DNA from: Symbiodinium sp. CCMP2592
Lineage: Eukaryota > Sar > Dinophyceae > Suessiales > Symbiodiniaceae
Length of the DNA stretch: 64,000 nt
Assembly (NCBI GenBank): GCA_905221615.1
Contig: CAJNDT010000996.1
Span: 39,100 to 103,099, forward strand
Reading direction: 5' to 3'
A program made the translations under genes and the position numbers. How positions within the stretch are numbered: position 1 is the first letter of the stretch; every line of letters starts with the position of its first letter. The notes beneath the pieces are model-generated. The model worked only from the letters and a program-made list of their open reading frames with translations, did no database searches and was not told the origin of the DNA. Shown here in pieces: positions 10,468 through 20,424 of this stretch.

Positions 10468-10835
10468 TATTAGTATACATATTTGGCATGACTTGACTTG
10501 CTTTGGCATGGCATGATTTGCTTGCTGCTACTACTACTACTACTACTACTGCTACTACTACTACTACTATATACTACTACTACTGCTACTACTAGTACTA
10601 TATTACTACTATTATACTATGTATTTTTGACATGGTTTGACTTGCTTGGCATGGCTTGAACTGATTGGCATGGCTTGAATTGAGTGGCATGGCTTGAATG
10701 ACATGCAGCAATGGATAGATGCTTTGCACGGTTTCACCATGTTGGGCTCAAAGCTGTGCTGGGCAGAGCCATGTCCCAGCTCGAGGCAGGCTCACTCCGT
10801 ATACGGAGTGTAGGTTATCAGAGCAGTGGAACTGT
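10246..10835. repeat. Non-coding, AT and CTA microsatellites
   Basis: No gene is seen. (AT)n lies at about 10,427-10,466 and a (CTA/TAC)n tract at about 10,528-10,615. The motif GGCATGGCATG with variants of GACTTGCTT recurs here and in other introns of the window. The block marks the change from retroelement debris to host-type DNA. Confidence 0.6.
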
Positions 10836-11673
10836 GCAGGTCGCATGCCGAAGCGAAGGCTAGCTATCAAGGACGTGTTTGACAGTGCCCCGCTGTACTT
10901 GCAGAGATTTGCATTGCAGCAGCAAGATCGCGACTCGATCCTGGCTCCTCTGCATCATCTAGGTCCAAGCATGTTAGCTCCCTTTGAGATCTTGCAGGGG
11001 TCTATGTAAAGCTGGAAGGCAGCGACAGGGTGCATAGTGCATGTTGGCATATAATTTCGTATCCTGTACACAGGCTTTCGGAGTGCAATGGCACTGCTCA
11101 AGGCCAACTCGGCCTGTAAGATGGCCTCGAATATGGGTCAGGGGGAGCATTCGGTCCTTGTGGGCCTGCTGTACAACAGCTACAAGCAGGAACTGCCCTT
11201 CTTCCGCCAGGCCTGGTTGTATGGATCACTATATACCATTACTAGCTACCACTACTGGCAGCACTACCACCGCCCAGGCGGGCTTTCAGGTGGTGAGCGA
11301 CAAATCCGGCAAACTCTTGAAGTGCAAGGACCACTGCTCCAGAAAGGACGTCAAAGCAAATCCCCGGGTGGATTGGGCAATATTAAGTCAAGAAAGTGTA
11401 GGAACCTATATGCATAGCACGAGGCCCCTGAAAGCACTTAAGTGGATCCCCGCCTAGGTCGCAGTGGCCACTCTTCGTGGTTATGGCATGCAGGAACAGG
11501 GTCCAGATTTTAGATCTCGTATGTCAGCTTTCGTTATCGCCGAAGCCTTGCTGAAACTCTACCAGAAGAAGAAGCTGTTCCCCTCCGGCATGGACTCCTC
11601 CAACCCTTTGGCCCAGAAATGGGCGATCAAGGTTGGTACTGCAGCCCGCAAGCTAGCAACTGAACTGTATTGA
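10836..11673 (+). CDS. Multi-exon hypothetical protein
   Basis: Four coding blocks can be read. Block 1, about 10,836-10,970: MPKRRLAIKDVFDSAPLYLQ. Block 2, about 11,072-11,217: GEHSVLVGLLYNSYKQELP. Block 3, about 11,280-11,390: AGFQVVSDKSGKLLKCKDHC. The last exon, about 11,459-11,673, follows a CTAG acceptor and ends DSSNPLAQKWAIKVGTAARK ... LATELY stop. The exons are GC-rich and the intervals AT-rich. The family is not recognised. The last exon is the most convincing; internal splice sites are guesses and the true start may lie further left. Confidence 0.5.
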
Positions 11674-11950
11674 TTGATCTTGGCTTGCATGTTGACCTTG
11701 GCATGGCATGTTCTGCAGTGTTTCGTGTGTGTGTGTGTGTGTGTGGGTCTGTGTATGTAGCTGTGTCGGTTGCAAGGCCAGCACTCTGAGAATCCTCATG
11801 CGACGTGCAGATTCCAGCCATTGCTCAGAGATCAGGGCCATGAAAAAGGAGTGCGAAGAGTTTTGGTGGAAACGAGAGGAGCTGCCAGCATGTTTCTTGT
11901 GCTGCGGCTCATTGATTTAGGGTTATATTCCGCTTATAAACTTAATCGCA

Positions 11951-12491
11951 GGATCTCTCAGATGGTGGAGACTCCCAGGAATCCTCGTCGTCCTCGTCGG
12001 GTGCCTTGGAGGACCTCATGAAGCTGACCCAGCAGAAGCCGGTTGAGGCCGAAACCAAGGTTTCGCAGGATCGTTTGAAGTTCATGAAGGAGAAGAAGGC
12101 CGAGGGTTACAGTATGGAAAAAATCAATCGTGCTTGGATCAAGAAGCTGAGGGATGAGGAGGATAATGAAGCAGTTCAGGATGAGCCGTTCTACCCTTCC
12201 TCCCAGTACAAGCCGAAGAAGAAGAAGGGCTCGAAGAAGGACTCGAAGACCCCCGAGAAGAAGAAGCCCGAAGAGAAAAAAAAGAAGACCAGCAAAGCAA
12301 AGCCACCGGTTGAATCGTCCACGTATCAACCTGGAACCTTTAAAGATGCTCGCAATGCTTTTATGCAGAAGAAGAGGGCCAAAGGTTTCACGCACCTCGA
12401 GGCCTGTAAGGCATGGATGCTGTCCAATCGTCGAGCTAACATGCTCTCGGACCTCCCGGAGAACGAGCTTAAGAGGCGCAGATTCGCCTGA
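11951..12491 (+). CDS. HMG-box-like lysine-rich protein (3' exon)
   Basis: The exon opens after a GCAG acceptor at 11,950 with an acidic/serine start (DLSDGGDSQESSSSSSG) and runs to TGA at 12,491. It contains two similar helical modules, LKFMKEKKAEGYSMEKINRA (followed by WIKK) and FMQKKRAKGFTHLEACKAWM followed by LSNRRANMLSDLPENELKRR, separated by a lysine-rich linker (KPKKKKGSKKDSKTPEKKK). The pattern FMxxKxAxGxS...AW...R...L...E.KRRR resembles HMG-box helices, so DNA or chromatin binding is possible. A related C-terminal motif (NMDLQEQKRRRY) occurs at 27,029-27,113. Upstream exons were not identified. Confidence 0.6.
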
Positions 12492-13534
12492 TTCGTGTTT
12501 TTTTCGGGCTCCATGAAGCAAGCTTCAGGTTATATGAGCTTGAGTGATTTGAGATGGGTGCTGGCTGTTCTCCACGGAATGCTGGGACTCTGGCATAAAG
12601 CCAGTTCTGGGCTTTTGTATCATAGCACTGCCTGGCTGGGGGCAAGGCTGGGTATCGCTGGCTATGCGATTGTAGTTCCTGTGTCCACGGGGTTTGGATG
12701 AATCTTCGCACAAGAAAAAATAATCCACTTGGCATGGCATGACTTGTTGCATGAACTGTGCTTGCAAGCGGCGATTCTGTGAGTTGGGCCATGTGTGATT
12801 GCATGCATGGTGCAGGGCAGGAGCTGTCAACTCTAAACCTCCTCGCATTCCCAAACCCTCGGGCCCTTAAACCCTACAACTTATAATAGCCAGTACCCCA
12901 GAATCCCAATCCGAGTAGCTTCTTGCTTCGACTACGACGTCGAGGATGAAGGACTGCATTCGTGGGGCACTAGATCTGTTCAGATTTCGAGCGGTTTTGC
13001 AGAGGACATCGGAGCACTGCAGGAAGGCCGCTGTCGTGGTAGAGTCGCTAGAGTTTCGAATAGGTGTGTTAAGTTTCATCCAGCCAGGTACTTGGATCGA
13101 CCCGAGCTGGTTTGGTGGGTCCGGCTCTCATTGCATCCGTTCTTGGTATCGGAGTTGGTGCATGGCTTGGCATGCATGTTGTCGGCATGATGAAGTTTGG
13201 CTGGCGAGCTTTGTGTTGGTCGATACATGTTGGCATGAACTTGTTAGCACTTTGCAGCTGGGTATATATATATATATATATTGCCATGATATCAGCAATC
13301 ATTATTGAAGCATGAACATGTTCAGCTCATGTCAACTTGCACCATGCCATGCCATCACTTTTTGCCTGGTTTGTGTTCGAGGGGTCGAGGGGCTAATTTT
13401 CGGGTTTAGATCACTATACTAACTATACATTAAATAGTCGATTCGAGGACACAACCTATGAACCCTAAACCCTTATAAGGGTTTAGGTATATAATGTCCG
13501 AGTTTAAGCGCCGAGACCCCTAGATAACACAGCC
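12492..13534. other. Mostly non-coding; one possible exon near 12,930-13,080
   Basis: The frame reading FDYDVEDEGLHSWGTRSVQI then SSGFAEDIGALQEGRC and ARVSNRCVKFHPARYLDRPE is a possible exon at about 12,925-13,110, with no clear splice partners. The rest holds GGCATGGCATG motifs, a short (TA)n near 13,265 and CCCTAAAC/TTAGGGTTT-like fragments near 13,465. Confidence 0.3.
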
Positions 13535-14262
13535 ATGCCGTCCGAAGGGCATGCCGATCAATGGCCTAGCCACTTGCGGTTCCCTCCACCGCCTAAGCTT
13601 TTGTCGACCAGACCTTCGACAGCGATCCTGCCGCCGCGGCCCCCGCCAGTGCTGGTGGTCGACTTGGCATCGATCCCGAAACCTCCGCCAGTGCCTCCTC
13701 GACGTCCCCTTATGGTACCGCCTCCAGCTAGGCCTCTAGCCCCTGCAGACTTTAAGGCCAGGCCGCCAAAACTCCGCATGAGCATGAGTTGCCTTGCTTG
13801 ATTTCTTGTGTTTGCAGGCAGCATCTACAGAGAAAGCTGCAGCTGCCGTGGATCCCATGGGCAAGGCTGTGCATGTGTCTTTTGCAAAAAACACCAATAC
13901 CCTATATAGACTGCAACCCATAAACAACCCAAACCTGATATGGTATTGGCATGCTTGGGCTTGGATTGGTATTGAGCTTGCTAGGCAGATGGTGTGCCTG
14001 CGGTACCGAAGCCTTTGGAGGCTGCAGAGCTCCCGAAGGCTGTGTGCTTTTGAGTAAAACACCATGGACCCTAAAATAAACCGCCACCCGAAATAACCCA
14101 ATTGATTGTCTTGACCTGCTTGGATTGGATTGATATATTGAGCAGGCAGATGGTGAGCCTGCAGTGGTCGTGCCGAAGCATGCACCGAAGACTCCGCCGA
14201 TGCCTCCACCGATCCATCTGTATGGGGCATTTGGCAAATTTGGGGAGTATGCGCCGAAGACG
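13535..14262 (+). CDS. Proline-rich/RS protein gene, 5' exons (interrupted by a 31.6-kb insertion)
   Basis: Exon 1 starts at ATG 13,535 and is proline-rich (PSTAILPPRPPPVLVVDLAS, VPPRRPLMVPPPARPLAP). Three short exons follow with phase-0 borders: 13,818-13,868 (AASTEKAAAAVDPMGKA), 13,985-14,041 (ADGVPAVPKPLEAAELPKA) and 14,146-14,262 (ADGEPAVVVPKHAPKTPPMP then YGAFGKFGEYAPKT). Exons 2-4 begin with GC after AG; donors after exons 2 and 3 are GCT|GTG. The last codon, ACG (T), is completed across the insertion: at 45,906 the same frame continues PPLPPPAHGPADKPE. Motif PKTPPMPPP before and PKT|PPLPPP across the join support continuity. With its 3' part this gene encodes a Pro-rich protein with an RS domain, possibly RNA-binding or splicing-related; that role is inferred from composition alone. 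Confidence 0.7.
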
Positions 14263-14447
14263 TACACTAGCTAGCGTATCCTCCCGCCACCTCCCTCTAC
14301 ACCTCCGGGGAGTACGTAGCAAGCCTAGCTTAAGCTAGCTGGCTTCACGCAGTAGCACGGACAACACGAACTTCTCTCTTTTTAGCGTTGTGGCGAAGTC
14401 CCGCGTTAGCCCGGAGAAGAACTCTAGCCTTTGGCTAGCTAATCTCC
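14261..14447 (-). repeat. DIRS-like element: terminal repeat B2
   Basis: This 187-bp sequence is repeated at 14,691-14,877 with one visible mismatch (AGCTAGCTGG versus AGCTAACTGG). It starts CGTACACTAGCTAGCG and ends TAATCTCC. It is the outer, 3'-terminal repeat of the element. The near identity suggests a fairly recent insertion. Confidence 0.8.
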
Positions 14448-14464
14448 AGGGTGGGTTGGGTGGG

Positions 14465-14692
14465 CACTCGAAATTTGCCCCCCAATAGCTGGGGGCCTTT
14501 CAGCACAATGGCCACGGAGTAGCACTGCTTCACCGGCCATGTGCAGACACTCTAGCAAACAGACAAGCTTCGTTCTGTTTAGCTTCAGAGGAAAACCCCT
14601 TCGACGTTTTCTAGCGAAACACCTTCGATGTTTCCCAAAGGGATACTAGCGCTAGCATACACTGTCGTACCTCGTCCCTCGGCACGAGTGCG
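14465..14692 (-). repeat. DIRS-like element: internal repeat A2
   Basis: This 228-bp sequence (CACTCGAAATTTGCCCC ... GGCACGAGTGCG) is repeated at 45,678-45,905 with one visible mismatch (ACTAGCGC versus ACTGGCGC). It lies between the two 187-bp repeats and its last CG overlaps the first CG of B1. It is the internal copy of the 5'-terminal repeat A1. Confidence 0.8.
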
Positions 14693-14877
14693 TACACTAG
14701 CTAGCGTATCCTCCCGCCACCTCCCTCTACACCTCCGGGGAGTACGTAGCAAGCCTAGCTTAAGCTAACTGGCTTCACGCAGTAGCACGGACAACACGAA
14801 CTTCTCTCTTTTTAGCGTTGTGGCGAAGTCCCGCGTTAGCCCGGAGAAGAACTCTAGCCTTTGGCTAGCTAATCTCC
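14691..14877 (-). repeat. DIRS-like element: repeat B1
   Basis: Inner copy of the 187-bp repeat, lying 16 bp outside the RT/RNase H stop codon. B1 and A2 share the CG at 14,691-14,692. In DIRS-type elements this B1-A2 junction serves as template for completing the circular intermediate. Confidence 0.78.
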
Positions 14878-14893
14878 TTGCGCAGCCGTAGGG

Positions 14894-17056
14894 CTACCAG
14901 GGACCTAGCTTACGGGCCTTCTTAGCGAACCTCGGAGCCTTCGGCTCTCCGGTCCTTTTCCTCACTCCTAGCTCTTGGAAGTAGCTAGCCGAGTGTTCGA
15001 GGAGACGGCCCAGCACGCGCCACTCTAGCTTCTCCCCCTCCAGGTTCACCCTGAAGTCCGGGGAGAAACTAGCGAAGTTCTCGTTCGTGAGATCGTCCGC
15101 TAGCTGGTTCAGATCCCTGCGGATCCACTGTAGCTGAAGCTCACAGTTCTTAGCGGAGAGTTCCTCTGCTAGCTCCATCAACACCAAGGTCGATGGGAAC
15201 TTCGTCGTCATAGCCTTCTTCAGTAGCGCTTCGTTGGACTGGTTGTCAGTGTAGCCACGGATGGCCACCTTGGAGGTCTTCTTAGCATCCCCTTCCGGGA
15301 CCCAAAGCCTCACACCAACCAGAGTAGCCAGTAGCTCCAACGCGGCTATGACCTTGTTCGGGTCTCCTTTAGCGAAGGCCCAGGGGGCCCATTCCTTCTT
15401 CACCTCTAGCGAGAACCAGGGACCGTGGCAGCCGTCCACTAGCTCGAGGAAGCCCCCAATCCAGGCACGTCCATTCTCGGCTTTAGCGTCGGTGGAGCGG
15501 TGCCGCCCCGTCCAATAGCGAGGCCGGCTTCTGGAGACGGCCCCGCTTCCAGGCGGTCTGCTAGCCAGCCACAGAGGACGCGAATCATCGTGGGTAGCGT
15601 GAGGAGCCCCAGCTTCCCCTGAACGGCCGAAGACCAGGCGTGTAGCGGTCCCAGGAAGGGGCGCTCCCAGTCTAGCGCCATGGTTGCGAACCCCAGGCGC
15701 CCTACCCTTGTGCGAAGGGCCGAGCCTCACACTTCCCATCTCTAGCCATTCCACTAGCCAGTCGGTTCTCTTCTGAGACAGGCCTAGCCTCCAGGTGGAG
15801 TCCATGCCTAGCCACTCCACCCGAAATCCCCCCCTCGTCTTGGCCCACTTGAAGGGGTACCCAAGACTAGCGAGGAAGAGATAGCTTAGCGGGATCCCCA
15901 TGCGTCCTCTAGCCCCTCGGCCCAAGGACTCGAGGTCGTCGGCATAGAGAAGCATGTCTAGCGGGAACGATGGCCCTAGCAGGTGGTACGTGAGTCGAAG
16001 CCCACACGCCGCTATGCGGGTCCACCAGTAGCTCGCACATGATAGCCCGAAGGTCCCCACCAGATTAACGTAAACCGTCTGGCTGTCGGGGTCCCCCGGT
16101 GTAGCTTCCTCGGTGTCGATCTGACACCCTAGGTAGCCATGCTCTCCTTCGGCATGTTTGTAGCGTCGGTGAGCTTTAGCGATGTCGCCCACCACGGAGA
16201 AGGCCACCTCGTTAGCGTCGATGTGCTCCCGAAGTAGCTGCTTCTTCTCCCTAGCTCCTGGGGCCCGGATCTTGTCCCTGCACTTAATGCGGTGGTTGAC
16301 CCGGACCCCGTGGGTAGCATCGTGGATCATCCTCTTCTTTCCACTAGCTTCGTCCTCGACGATGACAGCTAGCGCGGCGATGGCTCGATGCTCGCCATAG
16401 CGGGCTTTGAACTCGCCTAGCGTCATCTTGACCATGAGGCCCTCCGCCACGTCCTCTTCGAACTTCTCCCTAGCGAACTCACGGTACTCCTCCACCGAGG
16501 AGTAGTTCGGGACCCAGGCTAGCGCCGCCTCCCAAGGGGCGTTCTCCAAGGGCCACTTTAGCTGTTCCTCGAAGACGTGGGGAGTGCGTGGTAGCGGGTC
16601 CCTCACCCCCACCGGTAGCCCCTCCTCGGCCTGGAGGAGGAAGTCCCTGTCGGGATCGCCGGCCGCGGTCAGTAGCGCCCGGATGAGGCGGAGGTATAGC
16701 GGCTGTTCCGGGGCCACCTTTAGCAGCTCCGGGTCTCCCAGGTCATTAGCTTCCAGCCACTCTTTCCAGATCAAGCGTAGCTGCTCCTGGAGATCTTCGG
16801 AGCTAGCTAGGGCACAGCCCGTGGCCCCCCCGGCAGCCATGCGGAAGGCTTCCTTCTCTAGCTCCGCTTCCGAACCTATCTTAGCAAGGATCACCTCCAT
16901 CATTTTCTCCCGTAGCCAGTCCCAGTTGGGACCTTCGGCGTAGCTGCGGGTAGCGTGGGGCCAGCGTCCTGGGGAGCAGAGGCCCCCACCATCATGGTAG
17001 CTCTTGTTGCCACCTAGCTGTTGGCAGGTCCTTGGTGGCCCTGAACCCCCTAGCAC
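14894..17056 (-). CDS. DIRS-like reverse transcriptase/RNase H
   Basis: This 720-residue frame reads from 17,056 down to 14,894. RT motifs: KKRMIHDATHGVRVNHRIKC, the first catalytic Asp in FSVVGDIAKAHRRYKH, YWWTRIAACGLRL, and the catalytic LLYADDLESLG, then LASLGYPFKWAKTRGGF. Further on, RNase H-like elements: AWIGGFLELVDGCHGPW, GYTDNQSNEALLKKAM, LQWIRRDLNQLADDLTNENF. Between about 15,500 and 15,690 the sense switches to another frame (MALDWERPFLGPLHAWSSAV ... LPTMIRVLCGWLADRLEAG), so two compensating frameshifts are likely and this copy would not give a normal protein. The order RT-RNase H without an integrase fits DIRS elements. The reading frame is filled with GCTA tetranucleotides in every codon phase. 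Confidence 0.85.
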   Translation of the reverse strand: MLGGSGPPRTCQQLGGNKSYHDGGGLCSPGRWPHATRSYAEGPNWDWLREKMMEVILAKIGSEAELEKEAFRMAAGGATGCALASSEDLQEQLRLIWKEWLEANDLGDPELLKVAPEQPLYLRLIRALLTAAGDPDRDFLLQAEEGLPVGVRDPLPRTPHVFEEQLKWPLENAPWEAALAWVPNYSSVEEYREFAREKFEEDVAEGLMVKMTLGEFKARYGEHRAIAALAVIVEDEASGKKRMIHDATHGVRVNHRIKCRDKIRAPGAREKKQLLREHIDANEVAFSVVGDIAKAHRRYKHAEGEHGYLGCQIDTEEATPGDPDSQTVYVNLVGTFGLSCASYWWTRIAACGLRLTYHLLGPSFPLDMLLYADDLESLGRGARGRMGIPLSYLFLASLGYPFKWAKTRGGFRVEWLGMDSTWRLGLSQKRTDWLVEWLEMGSVRLGPSHKGRAPGVRNHGARLGAPLPGTATRLVFGRSGEAGAPHATHDDSRPLWLASRPPGSGAVSRSRPRYWTGRHRSTDAKAENGRAWIGGFLELVDGCHGPWFSLEVKKEWAPWAFAKGDPNKVIAALELLATLVGVRLWVPEGDAKKTSKVAIRGYTDNQSNEALLKKAMTTKFPSTLVLMELAEELSAKNCELQLQWIRRDLNQLADDLTNENFASFSPDFRVNLEGEKLEWRVLGRLLEHSASYFQELGVRKRTGEPKAPRFAKKARKLGPW

Positions 17057-17278
17057 TCGCGGACCCTCCGTCGGGAAGGTCTCGGGTAGCGGGCACTCCG
17101 GCCTAGCGCCACCCCCCTCCCCCTGGGCAGGAGTCCAGAATCAGGGTAGCCAGCCACTGGCACATCCTAGCGGGCCACTGGAACCTGCCGGCTTCGCTGG
17201 CGTAGCAGCCAGTGGGTCTGGCGTAGCTTCCCCCCCCGGGGGGGTCGCAGGCACTGAGGGCGCAGCCGCCGTAGCGGG
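17057..17278 (-). other. DIRS-like element: proline-rich linker between zinc-finger ORF and RT
   Basis: No intact frame. A - strand frame reads proline/alanine/glycine-rich sequence (ACDPPGGEATPDPLAATPAK), likely the linker of a gag-pol protein. A G/C run lies at 17,231-17,245. TAGC motifs continue at the same density. Confidence 0.4.
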
Positions 17279-17611
17279 TCAGTTGGAGGGCTTATCCTCC
17301 TTAGCGGCCTCCGTTTGCTTGGTGGGGCACTTCGTAGCTGGGTGCTTGCCGAAGCATAGCGAGCAAACGTGCTCGAAATGGCACTTGTTGCCATTCTTGC
17401 ATCCCTTGGCATTGTAGCGGAAGCAGATGGGCTTCCCCTGCGGGGTGCGATCGGCACCCAGGCGCTTCTTAGCTTTGCCCCCCTTGGGGGGGACGTCTTT
17501 GCCTTTGCCCTTCCCCTTGGGGGTCTTAGCAGGCCGCTCCTCCGTCCAGGTCCAGGGCTGCGGCCGCTTAGCATGGAGGGCTAGCGGTGTAGTGAAGTGC
17601 CTCTCCTTCAC
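17279..17611 (-). CDS. DIRS-like gag C-terminal zinc-finger region
   Basis: The frame has a lysine/glycine tract (KTPKGKGKGKDVPPKGGKAK), then CFRYNAKGCKNGNKCHFEH, a textbook CCCH zinc finger (C-x7-C-x5-C-x3-H), followed by CSLCFGKHPATKC, a second zinc-binding cluster. CCCH fingers bind single-stranded RNA, so this is the expected nucleic-acid-binding end of a gag. It follows the gag frame with a break of about 120 bp in which other frames are used (17,635-17,823), so gag is frameshifted here. A specific interaction with the GCUA motif of the element RNA is a testable idea only. Confidence 0.7.
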   Translation of the reverse strand: MKERHFTTPLALHAKRPQPWTWTEERPAKTPKGKGKGKDVPPKGGKAKKRLGADRTPQGKPICFRYNAKGCKNGNKCHFEHVCSLCFGKHPATKCPTKQTEAAKEDKPSN

Positions 17612-17731
17612 GCTAGCGTCCTTGTAGGCAAGGACTAGCGCAGCGCCGAAGGAATAGCCGCGTGGCCATGACCTTGTACGCGTGCTTCCTGATAGCGTGC
17701 TCGTAGCTCAGCACCAAGGTCCACGGGGGCA

Positions 17732-18505
17732 CTAGCGACCCCGAGTCGGCACTGGACCGGAGACCATAGCAATAGTCTCCGAGAAGATAGTCTTTGTAGC
17801 GCTCGAAGAGGCCATAGTGACATCCTGTAGCTCCTCCCGGTTGGGGTGCCTTAGCTGCATCATGATTAGCGTGTTCTGGAGCACCGTGAGCCGCAGCCGT
17901 AGCTGCTCCGGCCCAGAAGGCATGGGGGCCCTAGCTCCCCCCTTCTTCATGGATGGCGTGCCATTGCCATTCCAGACGGGCAGTAGCGCGTCGGGGTCCC
18001 ACTCGTCCCGGCTAATGACCTCGGTTAGCGGCTCGGCCCGGAACTCGCCAGATTCGAGCTCGCCTAGCTTCTTCTCAAGGTACTCTTTAGCGGGGGTTTG
18101 CTTGTCCTCCAGGTCTCCGAACTTAGCGGTGAAGGCCTGGCGCATGGCCATATAGTCCGTAGCGGGGATGGGTTTTGCCCAATCCCGGACCTCGCTTGTA
18201 GCCTCCGCCTCCGCTTGCCGCTCGGAGCGGGAGGTAGCGGTCCTCCATGCGATGGTGACCCCCGCGGCCTGAGCGCGGCTAGCGAGCGAGGTGGACGGCT
18301 CAATTGCAAAGCTGTCCTTTAGCATCTTCTTGAGGTCCGCCTCATCTGTTGCCGAGGCTGCAAATTTAGCGACGGTATCAATACCGTTGGAAAAGAGCTC
18401 GGATTGGATAGCATCCGAGACTTTATGTTGCACTAGCAGGAATCGAAGCTCGCTGCTTCCGAGGGCTAGCTTCTTCGCCAGAGCCTCTGCCATGGTAGCA
18501 GGCAC
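17732..18505 (-). CDS. DIRS-like gag N-terminal region
   Basis: This 257-residue frame starts MPATMAEALAKKLALGSSEL and is helical and charged: LLVQHKVSDAIQSELFSNGI, TDEADLKKMLKDSFAIEPST, then YMAMRQAFTAKFGDLEDKQT and LRLRLTVLQNTLIMMQLRHP. The N-terminal part resembles the short helical DNA/RNA-binding domain often seen in gag-like proteins of dinoflagellate DIRS elements; that is recollection of a general pattern, not a search result. Position upstream of a CCCH finger and RT supports gag. The C-terminus (VSGPVPTRGR) is produced by a frameshift into the following region. Confidence 0.6.
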   Translation of the reverse strand: MPATMAEALAKKLALGSSELRFLLVQHKVSDAIQSELFSNGIDTVAKFAASATDEADLKKMLKDSFAIEPSTSLASRAQAAGVTIAWRTATSRSERQAEAEATSEVRDWAKPIPATDYMAMRQAFTAKFGDLEDKQTPAKEYLEKKLGELESGEFRAEPLTEVISRDEWDPDALLPVWNGNGTPSMKKGGARAPMPSGPEQLRLRLTVLQNTLIMMQLRHPNREELQDVTMASSSATKTIFSETIAMVSGPVPTRGR

Positions 18506-18916
18506 GACGGGCCCTACGCCACCTTAGGGAAAAACTTCAAGGGAAAAATTCCTGCTAGCACATTGGGGAAAAGCTCCTAGCGTGAGAGTGTGTCAGGGAG
18601 TGCCAGTCGATAGCTTTCGCTAAAAGGGGTCGCTGCAGCAAAGAGCGGCCCTAGCAGCCCCACCGACCCCGGCCCCTCCCCCCCCAAAACTCTCGACACT
18701 CTCTCGCTCTAGCCTTCCCTTCTTTCTGGCTGCCGACATGTGTGTAGCATGACTGTAGCGTGCACACACTGGCAACTGTAGCGAGGGACGGCCTGAACTT
18801 TTGCTGCAGCTAGCGGTCGGCAGCAGAGGGCGCTGCAAGAGTAGCCGCATGCAAAGCAAAAGTAGCGGGTGCAAGTAGCGAGGCCGGGGCCTGTAGCGAG
18901 GCAGGGGCTGCCCGTC

Positions 18917-19234
18917 TTAGCGGCCGCCCCAGTCCTCCCCGCGGCTCCACTGCTTGCACCCATCACAACAGTGAGTAGCGTGGTCGTCGCACTTAAACCA
19001 CATCCGCCTGTTACAGGCTCTTAGCGAACAGACCTCGCAGGTCGTAGCGCACCTGAAAATACAGGCGTTAGCGTCCCAGTGGCCTAGGGAGTAGCGGCAG
19101 CGTCCAGGCTGGTACTGCGTATAGCAGCTTGGTAGCAGCATGGCCAGCAACTCGCTAGCGCTCCCCCTGGGGCGTGTTAGCGGGAGGATGGGTGTAGCGA
19201 CACATAAGTGCCACGTCTTCCCTCCCTCCAGCAC
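18917..19234 (-). CDS. Cysteine-rich ORF near the internal breakpoint
   Basis: This 105-residue frame starts MLEGGKTWHLCVATPILPLT and has a dense cysteine/histidine cluster: CIFRCATTCEVCSLRACNRR, then KCDDHATHCCDGCKQW. The spacing suggests two or more zinc sites (B-box- or ZZ-like). It lies upstream of gag on the element's sense strand and its start codon is inside the half-palindrome region, so the real start may have been in the sequence now 22 kb away. TAGC density is normal for the element. The function is not recognised. Confidence 0.4.
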   Translation of the reverse strand: MLEGGKTWHLCVATPILPLTRPRGSASELLAMLLPSCYTQYQPGRCRYSLGHWDANACIFRCATTCEVCSLRACNRRMWFKCDDHATHCCDGCKQWSRGEDWGGR

Positions 19235-19244
19235 GGGCTGTTCG
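19228..19244. repeat. Left half of a split palindrome (insertion site)
   Basis: CCAGCACGGGCTGTTCG. Its exact reverse complement is at 41,578-41,594. Joined at their shared CG the two halves form a perfect palindrome centred on TTCGAA. TAGC-rich element sequence lies outside each half and host-like sequence inside. Confidence 0.85.
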
Positions 19245-19539
19245 CCCTCTAGATCCCATTCGCTTGTTCGTTCCTATTAACTGGTTAGATCCCATACTTG
19301 GGATGATCAGAAGATCATAATGCCGTTGCTCGATCTGATCCGTAGACCATATGCCATGAAATTGAGTATTTAAGTCATGATTTCACCAAGAAATCCAATC
19401 ACAAAGATCGCAAGTCACACGGCCCGCAAAAATATGTTCAGTCTTTTGCGGAATATCTACGTTTCACTCACCAACGATCCATGTATATCACGATCGAGGA
19501 TCGTGATCCATTGCGATTCGAACAAAAAACCTTAAACCC

Positions 19540-19664
19540 CAAAACCCTAAACCTTATTATATATAGACATACGTGCATAGCCACAGAAACACATAGACCC
19601 ACAAACATATACATATGGTATATACGTATTTACATATATACCAGTATACAAATGTACATATACA

Positions 19665-19700
<36 letters not shown>

Positions 19701-19818
19701 TACTTACATCATATACACATACACCAAGATACGTATATGTGTATATGATGTATGTATATATATATATATATATGTGTGTACATCCACACGTGTATACGTA
19801 CATACATACATACATACA

Positions 19819-19868
<50 letters not shown>

Positions 19869-19890
19869 CGTATACATATATATTTAAATA

Positions 19891-19922
<32 letters not shown>

Positions 19923-20060
19923 CACACATACACTTATACATGTACATATACATATGCATACACCTATACACATATACACATATATAAATACAGCAAGTTT
20001 CAATGTGCACACGCTTGCATACATACACAACATATACATATACATATATGTATATACAGA
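19540..20060. repeat. AT-rich microsatellites and telomere-like fragment
   Basis: CCCCAAAACCCTAAACC occurs near 19,537-19,553, followed by long (CATA)n, (TATA)n and (ACATAC)n tracts to about 20,060. All reading frames here (YIYIYI-type) are artefacts of the repeat. Confidence 0.8.
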
Positions 20061-20424
20061 TTCGCACGGTGACCGAAGATCAAGATCGATCTGTGCTGGG
20101 AACGCGGTCCAGCCCATGGGCATGCAGAACAGATTGTCTCCCCTCTTTCATTTTTGAAGTTTGCATTGAGAGTATCGATCAGCACCGGGTCGAATGGCAG
20201 AGAAGTTGCAAGAGCTGACGACTGCATGTGACATTCCGCATGCCAGACGTGTTCTGACATCGTGATGCCACAGGGTTTTGTTCGAGCGCCGGCCATACAG
20301 GCATGAAGCACGCATATAAACTTCTCAATAAAACGCTAGGGTACGTAGGAGCCCCAAACATGTTCGGAGAATAGTGAGTTCAAACCGATCTCTTTAAGTT
20401 GCACCAATTAGCAAAATCCTAGCC

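Noticed and set aside
14894-17056. TAGC density as a codon-usage effect
   Set aside because: The tetranucleotide falls in all three codon phases and equally in the terminal repeats and spacers.
19481-20123. Open frames rich in Y, I, H and T on both strands
   Set aside because: They are translations of (CATA)n and (TATA)n microsatellites.
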